This document shows, piece by piece, positions 26,159-34,700 of a stretch of 64,000 nucleotides of DNA. The stretch is from an uncultured Mucilaginibacter sp. (GTDB lineage: Bacteria; Bacteroidota; Bacteroidia; Sphingobacteriales; Sphingobacteriaceae): positions 248,001 through 312,000 of the forward strand of contig CAIPFE010000028.1 in assembly GCA_903864275.1 (NCBI GenBank), written 5' to 3'. A model generated the notes under the pieces. It did not search any database and was not told the DNA's origin. It saw only the letters and a list, made by a program, of their open reading frames with translations. The translations under genes were made by a program, and so were the position numbers. Positions within the stretch are counted from its first letter, which is position 1. Each line of letters begins with the position of its first letter.

Positions 26159-26259
26159 TTTTCGATTTCGGAATTACGATTTCGGATTTATTTATTGTTC
26201 AAATTTGAAAATTATAGCATCCAGACATTCTAAATTCTTCAATTCCGAAATCGAAAATC
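26157..26259. terminator. 19-bp perfect inverted repeat at the PhzF/NmrA junction
   Basis: The 19 bases at 26157-26175 (start GATTTTCGATTT) are exactly the reverse complement of 26241-26259, with a ~65-base loop. The left arm begins inside the PhzF stop codon. It could act as a bidirectional terminator or mRNA 3' stabiliser. Confidence 0.55.
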
Positions 26260-26271
26260 CGAAATCCTCCC

Positions 26272-26910
26272 TCAATATCCTACTGTAAACTGCTCCCTTA
26301 CATGCCGGGGATCCAATATTTCATCAACAATTGCGACCGCGAAATCCTCCATTGTAATAAAGCTTTTGCCATCTTCGCCGGTTAGTAGCATGTTGGTGCC
26401 TGTACGGAAATTGCCGGTGCGTTCTCCGGGCCCAATTTCGGCGGCGGGGCTAACGTAGGTCCACTCCAGTTCCTTTTCCTGCTTGTAAATTTTTAATGCT
26501 TCGCGCTGGGCCAGTGCGGAAGGTTTATAAGCTTCGGGAAAACCAGGCGTGTCTACAAGTTGTACTCCGGGAGATACTTCAAGGCTGCCGGCCCCACCAA
26601 GTATGATCAACCGCTTTACGTGCGCCGCTTTCAGGCCGTTGATCAACGGAATGGCAACTTCGGTGATGGTTGATGGGGGTGTCCCTTGTGTGTAATTGTA
26701 GGCAGATACTACAACGTCATGATTAAAGGCACCAGTTTCCACATCCTGTGTTTTAAACATATCTGCTTTGGCAACTTTTAAATGCGGATGAATAACGGTG
26801 TAATTTTCGGGATGGCGGACTAAGGCGGTAACATCAAATCCGCGGTTCAATGCCTCGGTAACTATGCGGCTTCCAATGCGGCCGCCGGCTCCAAATATTG
26901 CTATTTTCAT
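26272..26910 (-). CDS. NAD(P)-binding NmrA/SDR-atypical protein
   Basis: 212 residues. The N-terminal loop GAGGRIGSR (7-15) and the RHPENY segment after strand 2 indicate NAD(P) binding; later LIILGGAGSLEVSPG and YVSPAAEIGPGER are typical of YwnB/YesF-like atypical short-chain dehydrogenases. Such proteins often sense redox state or reduce small quinones, but the role here is open. It is divergent from smc with mirrored AAGGTGAAAGG words between them. Confidence 0.82.
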   Translation of the reverse strand: MKIAIFGAGGRIGSRIVTEALNRGFDVTALVRHPENYTVIHPHLKVAKADMFKTQDVETGAFNHDVVVSAYNYTQGTPPSTITEVAIPLINGLKAAHVKRLIILGGAGSLEVSPGVQLVDTPGFPEAYKPSALAQREALKIYKQEKELEWTYVSPAAEIGPGERTGNFRTGTNMLLTGEDGKSFITMEDFAVAIVDEILDPRHVREQFTVGY

Positions 26911-27033
26911 ATTTTAAAGGTGAAAGGACAAAGGTAAAAGGCAAAAGGTTTGGTATTTGTTTTAATTAACTTTTTACACTAAAAAGACCTTTAACCGTTT
27001 GCCTTTTTCCTTTCACCTAACCGAAAAATATTG

Positions 27034-27064
27034 TTTAATAAATGATTTTTTTATGATTACTTTG
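27034..27064 (+). promoter_or_regulatory. Weak promoter candidate upstream of smc
   Basis: TTTA (27034-27037), 19 bases, then TTACTTTG (27057-27064), one base off TAnnTTTG. It resembles the rpoD promoter but is weaker. Confidence 0.3.
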
Positions 27065-27098
27065 AAGGTTCTAAATTATCAGGACGAGTACACCATAA

Positions 27099-30000
27099 AT
27101 GCAGCTTACACGGTTAGAAATCAAAGGCTTTAAGAGCTTTGGCGATAAGATCAACATTAATTTTAATGAGGGTGTTACTGCCATTGTGGGGCCGAACGGT
27201 TGCGGAAAATCGAATGTGGTTGATGCCATCCGCTGGGTGCTTGGTGAACAAAGCACCAGGATGCTTCGCTCTGAAAAAATGGATAATGTGATCTTTAATG
27301 GAACGAAAAGCCGTAAAGCTGCAAACCTGGCCGAAGTTTCGCTCACATTTGATAATACAAAAAATATTCTGCCAACCGATTTTTCGCAGGTTACGTTAAC
27401 ACGCAGGCTCTACCGCACCGGCGAGAGTGAATACCGCTTAAACGACGTGCAATGCCGGTTAAAGGACATCACCGACCTGTTTTTGGATACCGGCATCGGC
27501 GCAGATTCATATTCTATCATCGAGTTAAAGATGATCGATGAGATCATCACCAACAAGGAAGGCTCGCGAAGAAATTTATTTGAGGAGGCGTCGGGCATAT
27601 CGAAATATAAGCTGCGAAAAAAGCAAACATTCAGTAAATTAAAAGATACCGAAGCCGATTTGGAGAGGGTGGAGGACCTGCTTTTCGAGATCGAAAAGAA
27701 CCTGAAAACACTGGAGAACCAGGCAAAGAAAACTGAGCGTTATTACCGGATAAAAGAACAATACAAATCGCTTAGCATAATGCTGGCGTCATTCAGGATA
27801 GCTTCGTTCAGCGAATCTTTAAGCAGGATCGAGGAGCGCGAACAAAAACACAGGGTTGAGAAATCGGACATCGTAACACAAATAGATACTTTCGAAGCCA
27901 TTTTACAACAACAAAAGCTCGATAGTCTCACGAAAGAGAAAAACCTCGCTGTGCAGCAAAAAACCACCAACGAGTTTGTATTGAAAATAAGGGCTTATGA
28001 GAGTGAAAAAAAGATTAAAAATGAGCAGCTAAAGTTTCAACAGGATAAGGAATTAAGTTTAACAGGCGAACTGGAGCGGGACAAGACGCAATTAAACCAT
28101 GTGCTGTATAACTTAAAGCGCCTTGCTGAAGAAAAAGTACAGGAAGACGAAACCCTGCAATCCGTACAGCTGCAATTAGCTGAGCTGAAGGCTGCGGTTG
28201 ACGAATTGCGTTTGAAACAATCCGGAGCAAGGAATGAATTGAACGAATTGACAGGCGTCAATACAAGGCTCCAAAACCAGGCCTATAAGGTAGAAAAGGA
28301 CCTTGATATTTTGCAAATCCAACAGCAGTCCCTTGAACAGGAAAGCGAGCGGAACATGGAAGATGCCACGAATAAGGAGGTTGAGCTATCGCATTTTAAC
28401 GAGGTCGTAGCCGGCCTGGAAAGTCGTGTGCAAATTGCCGAGACAGATTACCAGTTGATGGTTGAATTTGAGGAGAAGCTACAGGAACAAATGATAGGTA
28501 CGGAAACTGAACTTAACACGCTTCAGGAAACTATCATCCGCGAAAGCCGTAAGCTCGATGCAAAGCAAAACGAGTATAATCTGACCAAAAGCATGGTTGA
28601 TAACCTGGAAGGCTTTCCCGAATCTATCCGTTTTTTAAAGAAAAATACCGAATGGGCCAAAAACGCCCCGCTATTTAGTGACATATTGTTTTGCCGCGAA
28701 GAATACCGCGTTGCCATCGAAAACTACCTGGAACCGCTGATGAACCATTACGTGGTAGATACTTACAATGAAGCCATCAGGGCCATTAATTTATTAAGCA
28801 GTTCGGCGCAGGGGAGGGCGCAGTTTTTTGTTCTAAATGGTTATGAAAGTCAGTCGCCCGTAGTCAACGTTAATATAGATGGCGCTATCCCTGCTCTAAT
28901 AGTGGTTGAGGTTGACAAACATTACCAGCCCTTGTGCGATCACCTGCTAAAAAATGTTTATTTGGTTGATGACAACAATGGGCAAGCCCTTAATAATGCC
29001 GATATCCCGGCCGGCGTGGTTTTAATTGGTAAAAGCGGAAAATTCAATAAATCAAAATATGCCATGGCTGGCGGGTCGGTTGGCCTGTTTGAAGGGAAGC
29101 GCATCGGCAGGGCAAAAAACCTGGATAATCTTTTAAAAGTAGTTAAACTGATCGATATAGAAGTTGCAGAGTTTAAAAACCGGTTCGAAGGTTTGCAGCA
29201 TAAGCTCTCGGCCTTAAAAGCCTCAGGCAAAGCCGTAGAACTAAAACAAAAACAACAGGACCTGAACCTGCTGAATACCGAATTAATAACTGTTAAAACA
29301 CGCAGGGAGCAGTACCAGGCATTTATCGAAAATAGCCTTAACCGCAAAGCAGATATCGCCGACAAAATAAGCAGCATTAAGGCTGAAATGCTGGCTTTAC
29401 GGCCCCAACTTGAAGAGTTAAAGACGCAAACGCAAACCCAAAGCGAGTTATTGGCTGATAAACAAGCTGCGTTTAACGAGGTTAATGAACAGGTAACAGT
29501 TCAATCAAATGCCTATAACCAGGAAAACATCCGCTTTCACCAGCAGCAAAACAAAGTATCGGGTTTGGTAAAGGATTTGGATTACCGGCAGACACAGCAG
29601 GAAAGCCTGGATGGCCGGATAAAGCAAAACAGTGCAGAATTGGAGAAAGTGAAGCTGGCCATACAGGAAAATTTGCAGCAGGCAGATAACTCGGACGATG
29701 ACCTGCTGGCAATGTACGCGCAAAAGGAGGAACTTGAAAAAGCCACGCAGGATGCCGAACAGGAATATTACGAATGGCGTGGTAAAATAACCGCAACGGA
29801 AAATGAGATCGGCGATTTAAGACGAAAAAAGGAAAATGCTGAGCTGATTGAAAATGACCTGAAAGATGAGCGGAATAATCTTAAACTTGAATTAAATGCT
29901 TTAAAAGAACGATTATCGGTTGAGTTTAACGTAGATATCCAGGAATTGCCGGAAACAGAAGTGGCGCCAGATGAAAGTGAATTTGACATTCGCGAAAAGA

Positions 30001-30638
30001 CGGAGAAACTTAAAAAACAACTGGATGACTTCGGCGCCATTAACCCGCTGGCTGTTGAGGCTTATAACGAAATGAATGAGCGTTATAACTTTATACAGGC
30101 GCAAAAAAAGGATTTAAGTGAAGCGAGGGCCTCGTTATTGGCGACTATCCAGGAGATTGACGACACAGCGAAGGAAAAATTTATGTCGTCATTTACTTCG
30201 GTCAGGGAGAATTTTATAAAAGTTTTCCGCTCTTTATTTAACGAGGAAGATTCGTGCGACCTGGTACTAACTGATCCTGAACATCCACTGGAATCAGATA
30301 TCGATATTATTGCAAAACCAAAGGGTAAAAGGCCGTTATCAATTAACCAGCTATCCGGCGGTGAAAAAACGCTGACAGCGATAGCCATCCTTTTTTCGCT
30401 TTACCTGTTAAAGCCTGCCCCGTTTTGTATTTTCGATGAGGTCGATGCCCCACTTGACGACACCAACATCGATAAATTCAACAGCATCATCCGCGAATTT
30501 TCAAAAGAATCGCAGTTCATTATCATATCCCATAATAAAAGGACGATTGCCAGCACCGATATTATCTATGGCGTAACAATGGTTGAACAAGGTATATCGC
30601 GGGTTGTTCCTGTGGATTTAAGGGAACTGGTGGATTGA
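27099..30638 (+). CDS. smc: Chromosome segregation ATPase SMC
   Basis: 1179 residues, the usual SMC length. Walker A GPNGCGKS is at 31-38, two long coiled coils (~165-500 and ~680-1000) flank a hinge around residues ~505-660, and the C-terminal head carries the signature LSGGEKTLTA (~1084) and Walker B FCIFDEVDAPLDD. SMC with ScpA/ScpB loads at the origin and aligns the chromosome arms; scpA and scpB are not in the window. It converges with an S41 lipoprotease gene. Confidence 0.97.
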   Translation: MQLTRLEIKGFKSFGDKININFNEGVTAIVGPNGCGKSNVVDAIRWVLGEQSTRMLRSEKMDNVIFNGTKSRKAANLAEVSLTFDNTKNILPTDFSQVTLTRRLYRTGESEYRLNDVQCRLKDITDLFLDTGIGADSYSIIELKMIDEIITNKEGSRRNLFEEASGISKYKLRKKQTFSKLKDTEADLERVEDLLFEIEKNLKTLENQAKKTERYYRIKEQYKSLSIMLASFRIASFSESLSRIEEREQKHRVEKSDIVTQIDTFEAILQQQKLDSLTKEKNLAVQQKTTNEFVLKIRAYESEKKIKNEQLKFQQDKELSLTGELERDKTQLNHVLYNLKRLAEEKVQEDETLQSVQLQLAELKAAVDELRLKQSGARNELNELTGVNTRLQNQAYKVEKDLDILQIQQQSLEQESERNMEDATNKEVELSHFNEVVAGLESRVQIAETDYQLMVEFEEKLQEQMIGTETELNTLQETIIRESRKLDAKQNEYNLTKSMVDNLEGFPESIRFLKKNTEWAKNAPLFSDILFCREEYRVAIENYLEPLMNHYVVDTYNEAIRAINLLSSSAQGRAQFFVLNGYESQSPVVNVNIDGAIPALIVVEVDKHYQPLCDHLLKNVYLVDDNNGQALNNADIPAGVVLIGKSGKFNKSKYAMAGGSVGLFEGKRIGRAKNLDNLLKVVKLIDIEVAEFKNRFEGLQHKLSALKASGKAVELKQKQQDLNLLNTELITVKTRREQYQAFIENSLNRKADIADKISSIKAEMLALRPQLEELKTQTQTQSELLADKQAAFNEVNEQVTVQSNAYNQENIRFHQQQNKVSGLVKDLDYRQTQQESLDGRIKQNSAELEKVKLAIQENLQQADNSDDDLLAMYAQKEELEKATQDAEQEYYEWRGKITATENEIGDLRRKKENAELIENDLKDERNNLKLELNALKERLSVEFNVDIQELPETEVAPDESEFDIREKTEKLKKQLDDFGAINPLAVEAYNEMNERYNFIQAQKKDLSEARASLLATIQEIDDTAKEKFMSSFTSVRENFIKVFRSLFNEEDSCDLVLTDPEHPLESDIDIIAKPKGKRPLSINQLSGGEKTLTAIAILFSLYLLKPAPFCIFDEVDAPLDDTNIDKFNSIIREFSKESQFIIISHNKRTIASTDIIYGVTMVEQGISRVVPVDLRELVD

Positions 30639-30669
30639 AGTTCATAGTTGATAGTTCGTAGTAAAAAAG

Positions 30670-30697
30670 AAGGCGAAAGATAAAAGCTTTTCGCCTT
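30670..30697. terminator. Hairpin between smc and the S41 protease
   Basis: AAGGCGAAA pairs with TTTCGCCTT around a 10-base loop in the convergent gap; further CTTTCGCCTTTTTCC words follow. It could terminate smc, and less clearly the converging gene. Confidence 0.55.
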
Positions 30698-30730
30698 TAA
30701 CCTTTCGCCTTTTTCCTTTAACCTATTTCC

Positions 30731-32278
30731 TTATTTCTTCTTCAGATTCAGTGGTTTATTTTGTATCATACCTATAAACTTAGGGCTTTTGCCATGCAAT
30801 GCCAGTCCATGTGCAGTGCCCAGCTTAAGTGCCCTGACAGCCGGATCTATGCTTTGAATAACTTGCGGGTGTACCGAATAAGTGCCTGTATTTACGTATT
30901 TTAAAATATCCGCAAGTAAGGTTTCAGCAGGATCGCCAAAATTCTTTGTCAGGTCATCAATATCATCAACTCCAGGGTACCCGGTTGCACCAGGTGTAAA
31001 CCCGTCGTAATACCCACCCTGGCCGGCCGAGTTTTGTACGGAGAATTCCGGTGTGTACATGATATATTTGTTGATGTTGATGCCAAAAAAGCCAACAGGT
31101 TTTCCATAGCTTTTGCTTCCAACAAACTGAACGTCCATTTCGGGGCGCAGGTTATTTATGGTTAATTCACTTGCCGATGCTGTTTGGCCAGTGATGATAA
31201 AGAATACCCGTGGAACATTTAAAGTACCCTGTTTTCCGAAATTTTTAGCGTTGCCTGCTACCGAAAAATCATTCACCCCATACTGGCTAATCAGTAAGGG
31301 GTCTTTTCCGCTAACCAGGTTACTGTTATAAAAAGTATTGTACATTAACGTGCCACTTTTTGCAACCGGAACAATTAAGTTATCAAGATGTTCAGCAGTT
31401 GACACGTAGCCGCCGCCGTTATAACGAAGGTCAACCACAAGGTCGGTTATACCTTGCGCAGCAAAATTAGCAAAAACTGGATCTAACTGAGGGTTAGCGG
31501 CCGCATCAGAAACAAAGCTATTAAAAACAATATAACCGACTTTATGGGAGTTTGCTGCAGTAAATATGGTATCTTTTAATACTGGGTTTACACTGTAGCT
31601 CGCTGTGGTCAGGTTCACTGTTTTTGTCGCGCCGCTAAGCGTTGTCACGGTCATTGCAATAGTTCCGCTATTATAAATGGCATTGCTTACAAAATTTAAA
31701 TTTGTACCGGTACCGGTGCCATAGGTGACACCATTGGAAACACCATCATATGATATACTGGTGCTGCCATTTATGCTGGTGATCTGGCACCCACGTGTTA
31801 ACCCAGCGAGGCCTGCTGGTGAGCCCGGATAAACATATTCAATGCGGAGGTCGTTTACCAGGTTGTAATTCGCATCAAAGCCAAAATCGCCTTTTGTCCC
31901 GTTCAGCGCATTCGTTTCGGTGCCATCATCTATAAAAGAGTATTTGGCTTCGCCGGGAGAATTGGAATAATACTCGTAGGGCTTACTTGTTGCCGGGTTA
32001 ATGGCGTACTGCGAAAGTGCGTTGAGTTCGTTCTGTAAGGCCGTTTTATCATCGGGGTTCGTAAATGAACGCGGTTGAAAAGCGGCGTACGTCGGCAATT
32101 GATCAAACCATAGATAATCCTCATCAGTATACAAGTAAACTGAATCTTGTATCAGCTGGAGCGTAGTGCCTACTTTAGATGGGCCGGTAAGATTGTGGTT
32201 GTTGTTACTATTCCCTTTTTTACAGGCCGTTATTAAGCCCATAGAAAGTATAATTGCTAAGTAAAATATTTTTTTCAT
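30731..32278 (-). CDS. S41-family (C-terminal-processing) protease, lipoprotein
   Basis: 515 residues from the ATG at 32278; a start three codons earlier (32287) is also open. The lipobox is MGLITAC (Cys near residue 20), followed by an Asn/Lys-rich tether. A PDZ-like region (YPGSPAGLAGLTRGCQITSI) precedes the S41 core, in which the nucleophile is the Ser of TASASELTINNLRPEM (~366) and the general base is the Lys of SYGKPVG about 30 residues on. It probably cleaves unfolded or C-terminally tagged proteins in the envelope. The start of the core uses DLRYNGGG. Confidence 0.9.
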   Translation of the reverse strand: MKKIFYLAIILSMGLITACKKGNSNNNHNLTGPSKVGTTLQLIQDSVYLYTDEDYLWFDQLPTYAAFQPRSFTNPDDKTALQNELNALSQYAINPATSKPYEYYSNSPGEAKYSFIDDGTETNALNGTKGDFGFDANYNLVNDLRIEYVYPGSPAGLAGLTRGCQITSINGSTSISYDGVSNGVTYGTGTGTNLNFVSNAIYNSGTIAMTVTTLSGATKTVNLTTASYSVNPVLKDTIFTAANSHKVGYIVFNSFVSDAAANPQLDPVFANFAAQGITDLVVDLRYNGGGYVSTAEHLDNLIVPVAKSGTLMYNTFYNSNLVSGKDPLLISQYGVNDFSVAGNAKNFGKQGTLNVPRVFFIITGQTASASELTINNLRPEMDVQFVGSKSYGKPVGFFGININKYIMYTPEFSVQNSAGQGGYYDGFTPGATGYPGVDDIDDLTKNFGDPAETLLADILKYVNTGTYSVHPQVIQSIDPAVRALKLGTAHGLALHGKSPKFIGMIQNKPLNLKKK

Positions 32279-32354
32279 ATCAATCAATATTGTTTGTTTC
32301 TTAATCAGACTTTTTAAACGTAAATAAAGTCAGGATGTTATTTTTTATAGAGTT

Positions 32355-32963
32355 TTATAAAAATTCATTCACACTAATATAGTCAATTCCGCAAACTTCG
32401 GCGCAAAACCTGTCATTTTCGGAATTTTCTATCATCAATATTTCCCGTCTTTGTAGCTGATGGTCTTTCATCAACAAGTCGATCGCATCGGGTTCTGGCT
32501 TTGCAAAAGTTTCTTCAGCAAAATAAACCCTTAAGTATTGATCCAGACCGTGCCATTCCGTTTGTTTAATTTTATTTAATTGCTGCGCCGGGTTGCCGTT
32601 AGTTACAATGAACACTTTTTTTCTGTCGATAACTATTTCCTGGAGCAGTTTAAGCATGTTTTTATAAAGCAATAGCTTTAACGGGAGCTTAGCGGTTATT
32701 AACAGGGCGTCCAAATTATTCCGAAACTTCTCGTTAACGCTCAACTTTTCTTTCAAACGATCAAAGACAACTTCCTTGCCTTCTGCTATATACGTATTTA
32801 TCATCAAATTGGTTGTTTCTTTTGCATCAATAAACTCTGTATACTCCAATAATGCGGCAAATAGATAATAAACCTGGTATAAATAGTCCTTTTCCGGATA
32901 GAGCACGTCATCCAGCTCAAATACAAATGCGTTTTTTCGTTTATCGATGTTTTGGTAGTTCAT
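32355..32963 (-). CDS. HAD-like protein with Glu in place of the nucleophile Asp
   Basis: 202 residues of the HAD superfamily with an alpha-helical cap. Motif I reads FELDDVLYPEKDY, so residue 16 is Glu where relatives have the nucleophilic Asp (FDLDDTLYPE); the general acid D18 is kept. Motif II is the Thr of IVTNGNP, motif III the Lys of FAKPEPD, and motif IV is degenerate (MIENSENDR). Loss of the nucleophile suggests a binding or regulatory role, or weak activity. Its start codon lies in the word ATGAACCATGAAC, mirrored in the divergent gene to the right. Confidence 0.8.
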   Translation of the reverse strand: MNYQNIDKRKNAFVFELDDVLYPEKDYLYQVYYLFAALLEYTEFIDAKETTNLMINTYIAEGKEVVFDRLKEKLSVNEKFRNNLDALLITAKLPLKLLLYKNMLKLLQEIVIDRKKVFIVTNGNPAQQLNKIKQTEWHGLDQYLRVYFAEETFAKPEPDAIDLLMKDHQLQRREILMIENSENDRFCAEVCGIDYISVNEFL

Positions 32964-33118
32964 GGTTCATAGTAGCCGCGCCGAATGTGTTGATGTTATA
33001 TAGCTACTGCCGGTGCAATTTATTTTTTTTTGTTGAATGTAAAACTGTTAATTTTGATAAACGCGCTCCTGATACGCACAAAACCGACTTTTTATCATGA
33101 ACCATGAACCATCAACAA
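32951..33118. repeat. Mirrored ATGAACCATGAAC words at a divergent promoter gap
   Basis: The plus-strand word ATGAACCATGAACCATC starts the right-hand gene at 33097; the minus-strand word ATGAACCATGAACTACC starts or precedes the left-hand gene at 32970/32963. The two form an inverted repeat of about 17 bases around the ~130-bp divergent region. Confidence 0.75.
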
Positions 33119-33786
33119 TAAACCAACCCAGCCCTGTTGCAAAAAAACTGCAAATTAAGCCAGGTAAAAGCTGGCTGTTTTACAAGGCGCCTGAAAATTA
33201 TCTTGCAACCCTGGAGCCATTGCCCGAAGGTGCTAAGGCCGTATTTACACCGAAAGGCGATTTTGACGGTATACAATTGTTTGTAATAAACCGCACTGAC
33301 CTTGCTGCCAGTTTGAAGATCATTGCGCCGATGTTAAAGCCCGACACCATTTTTTGGATCACCTATCCTAAAAAGAGCTCGGGTATTTCATCAGACCTGG
33401 AGATGACGGGAAGTTGGGATGAACTGGTAGTTTACCGCCTAAGGCCGGTCGCAACGGCAGCCATCAATGAAACCTGGACAGCCATACGTGCCAGGTTTAA
33501 CGAGCAAACACAAGTTTCCGAATTTTGTAATGAGGAAATAAAAAAGAATGAACATTCGGCTTATATTGACCTGGATAACAGGCAGATCACAGTGCCTCCC
33601 GATATGAAACATATTCTGGAACAATCGCCAAATGCGCTGGCTTTTTACGAGGGTTTGTCGTTTACCAATAAAAAGGAATATGTAGTTTGGATACTCTCAG
33701 CCAAACAGGAAAAAACCAGGACAGAGCGATTGTTCAAAACTGTTGAAAAGCTGTTGGAAAGGAAGAAAAACCCGTCGGAGAAATAG
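33097..33786 (+). CDS. YdeI/OmdA-family protein with N-terminal DUF3052-like domain
   Basis: 229 residues. The N-terminal ~120 residues (AKKLQIKPGKSWLFYKAPENY...WITYPKKSSGI) resemble DUF3052-type domains; the C-terminal ~70 residues (PPDMKHILEQSPNALAFYEG...RTERLFKTVEKLLE) are the YdeI/OmpD-associated helix bundle. The biochemical role of both is unknown. The first ten residues (MNHEPSTINQ) are encoded by the ATGAACC word repeat, so either the repeat has become coding or the true start is elsewhere; no other in-frame ATG is near. Confidence 0.85.
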   Translation: MNHEPSTINQPSPVAKKLQIKPGKSWLFYKAPENYLATLEPLPEGAKAVFTPKGDFDGIQLFVINRTDLAASLKIIAPMLKPDTIFWITYPKKSSGISSDLEMTGSWDELVVYRLRPVATAAINETWTAIRARFNEQTQVSEFCNEEIKKNEHSAYIDLDNRQITVPPDMKHILEQSPNALAFYEGLSFTNKKEYVVWILSAKQEKTRTERLFKTVEKLLERKKNPSEK

Positions 33787-33840
33787 TTTTTGGTTGATTA
33801 AGTGAGTGATTGATGGGGGAATAAAAAATCATAAAACATT

Positions 33841-34269
33841 ATGAAAACTGAACCTTTTGTAATTGAAAGAATATATAACGCCCCAGCGTCGGAAGTATGG
33901 CAGGCAATCACTGATAAAGACAGAATGAAACAGTGGTATTTCGACCTGGCGGAGTTTAAACCGGAGGTTGGTTTTGAGTTTAGGTTTGATGGTGGATCGG
34001 AGGATCAGCAATACCATCATATTTGTAGAATAACCGAAGTTGAACCAGTCAGGAAACTCAGACATAGCTGGCAATATGAAGGCTACCCTGGCGAATCCTT
34101 TGTGACTTTTGAATTGTTCGCCGAAGGCGATAAAACACTGTTACTATTAACCCATGCCGGTTTAGAAACCTTCCCTCAAAACAACAAAGACTTCGCGCGA
34201 GAAAGCTTTTCTGCCGGATGGACCTATATTATCGGTACATCGCTCAAGGAATATCTCGAAAAGCGTTAA
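33841..34269 (+). CDS. SRPBCC (AHSA1-like) domain protein
   Basis: 142 residues covering one START/Bet v1-type domain: IERIYNAPASEVWQAITDKDRMKQW at the N-terminus, a central beta-sheet with RKLRHSWQYEGYPGESFVTFEL, and a long C-terminal helix (GWTYIIGTSLKEYLEKR). Members bind hydrophobic ligands or act as Hsp90 activator-like proteins; the ligand here is unknown. It is probably transcribed with the YdeI gene 54 bases upstream. Confidence 0.88.
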   Translation: MKTEPFVIERIYNAPASEVWQAITDKDRMKQWYFDLAEFKPEVGFEFRFDGGSEDQQYHHICRITEVEPVRKLRHSWQYEGYPGESFVTFELFAEGDKTLLLLTHAGLETFPQNNKDFARESFSAGWTYIIGTSLKEYLEKR

Positions 34270-34299
34270 AGAATATTTTTTGGAAACAATTCATCATAG

Positions 34300-34321
34300 G
34301 AGACGCGATGCATCGCGTCTC
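34300..34321. repeat. 22-bp perfect palindrome (GAGACGCGATG half)
   Basis: GAGACGCGATG is followed directly by its exact reverse complement. It lies 31 bases after the SRPBCC stop and could form an RNA hairpin; similar GAGACGC palindromes recur in intergenic DNA of many bacteria. A fragment (AGAGGCGCGAT) occurs at 57114-57124. Confidence 0.7.
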
Positions 34322-34359
34322 TATCAAACGTTTCCGATTTATGTTATTTTTGTTGAATT

Positions 34360-34599
34360 ATGCAGCAACAAACCAATAACCCGCTTCATGGCAAAACCCT
34401 GGAGATGATACTTAATGCCCTGGTAGCCCATTACGGCTGGCAGGAATTGGGCGAGCGCATCCGGATCAACTGCTTTATCAGCGATCCAAGCATAAAATCA
34501 AGCCTTAAATTTCTTCGAAAAACAGAATGGGCTAGAAAAAAAGTAGAAGAGTTGTATATATCAACACCTTATTTGCTGAATATTGAAAAACAAGATTAA
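34360..34599 (+). CDS. VF530-family (DUF2132) small DNA-binding-like protein
   Basis: 79 residues. The conserved body [23 protein letters not shown] is followed by [21 protein letters not shown] and KVEELY, which is the VF530 family fingerprint. Members are described as double-stranded DNA-binding; the cellular role is unknown. It stands alone after the SRPBCC gene, with no partner evident. Confidence 0.88.
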   Translation: MQQQTNNPLHGKTLEMILNALVAHYGWQELGERIRINCFISDPSIKSSLKFLRKTEWARKKVEELYISTPYLLNIEKQD

Positions 34600-34700
34600 C
34601 TAATCTTCTATATAACTTAGTTTTTTATCGAAACTTCAGTGGCAGCTTCGTTTCGGACTTTGCTGACTTTCAGACTAATCGCTAATCACCAATCACTGCC

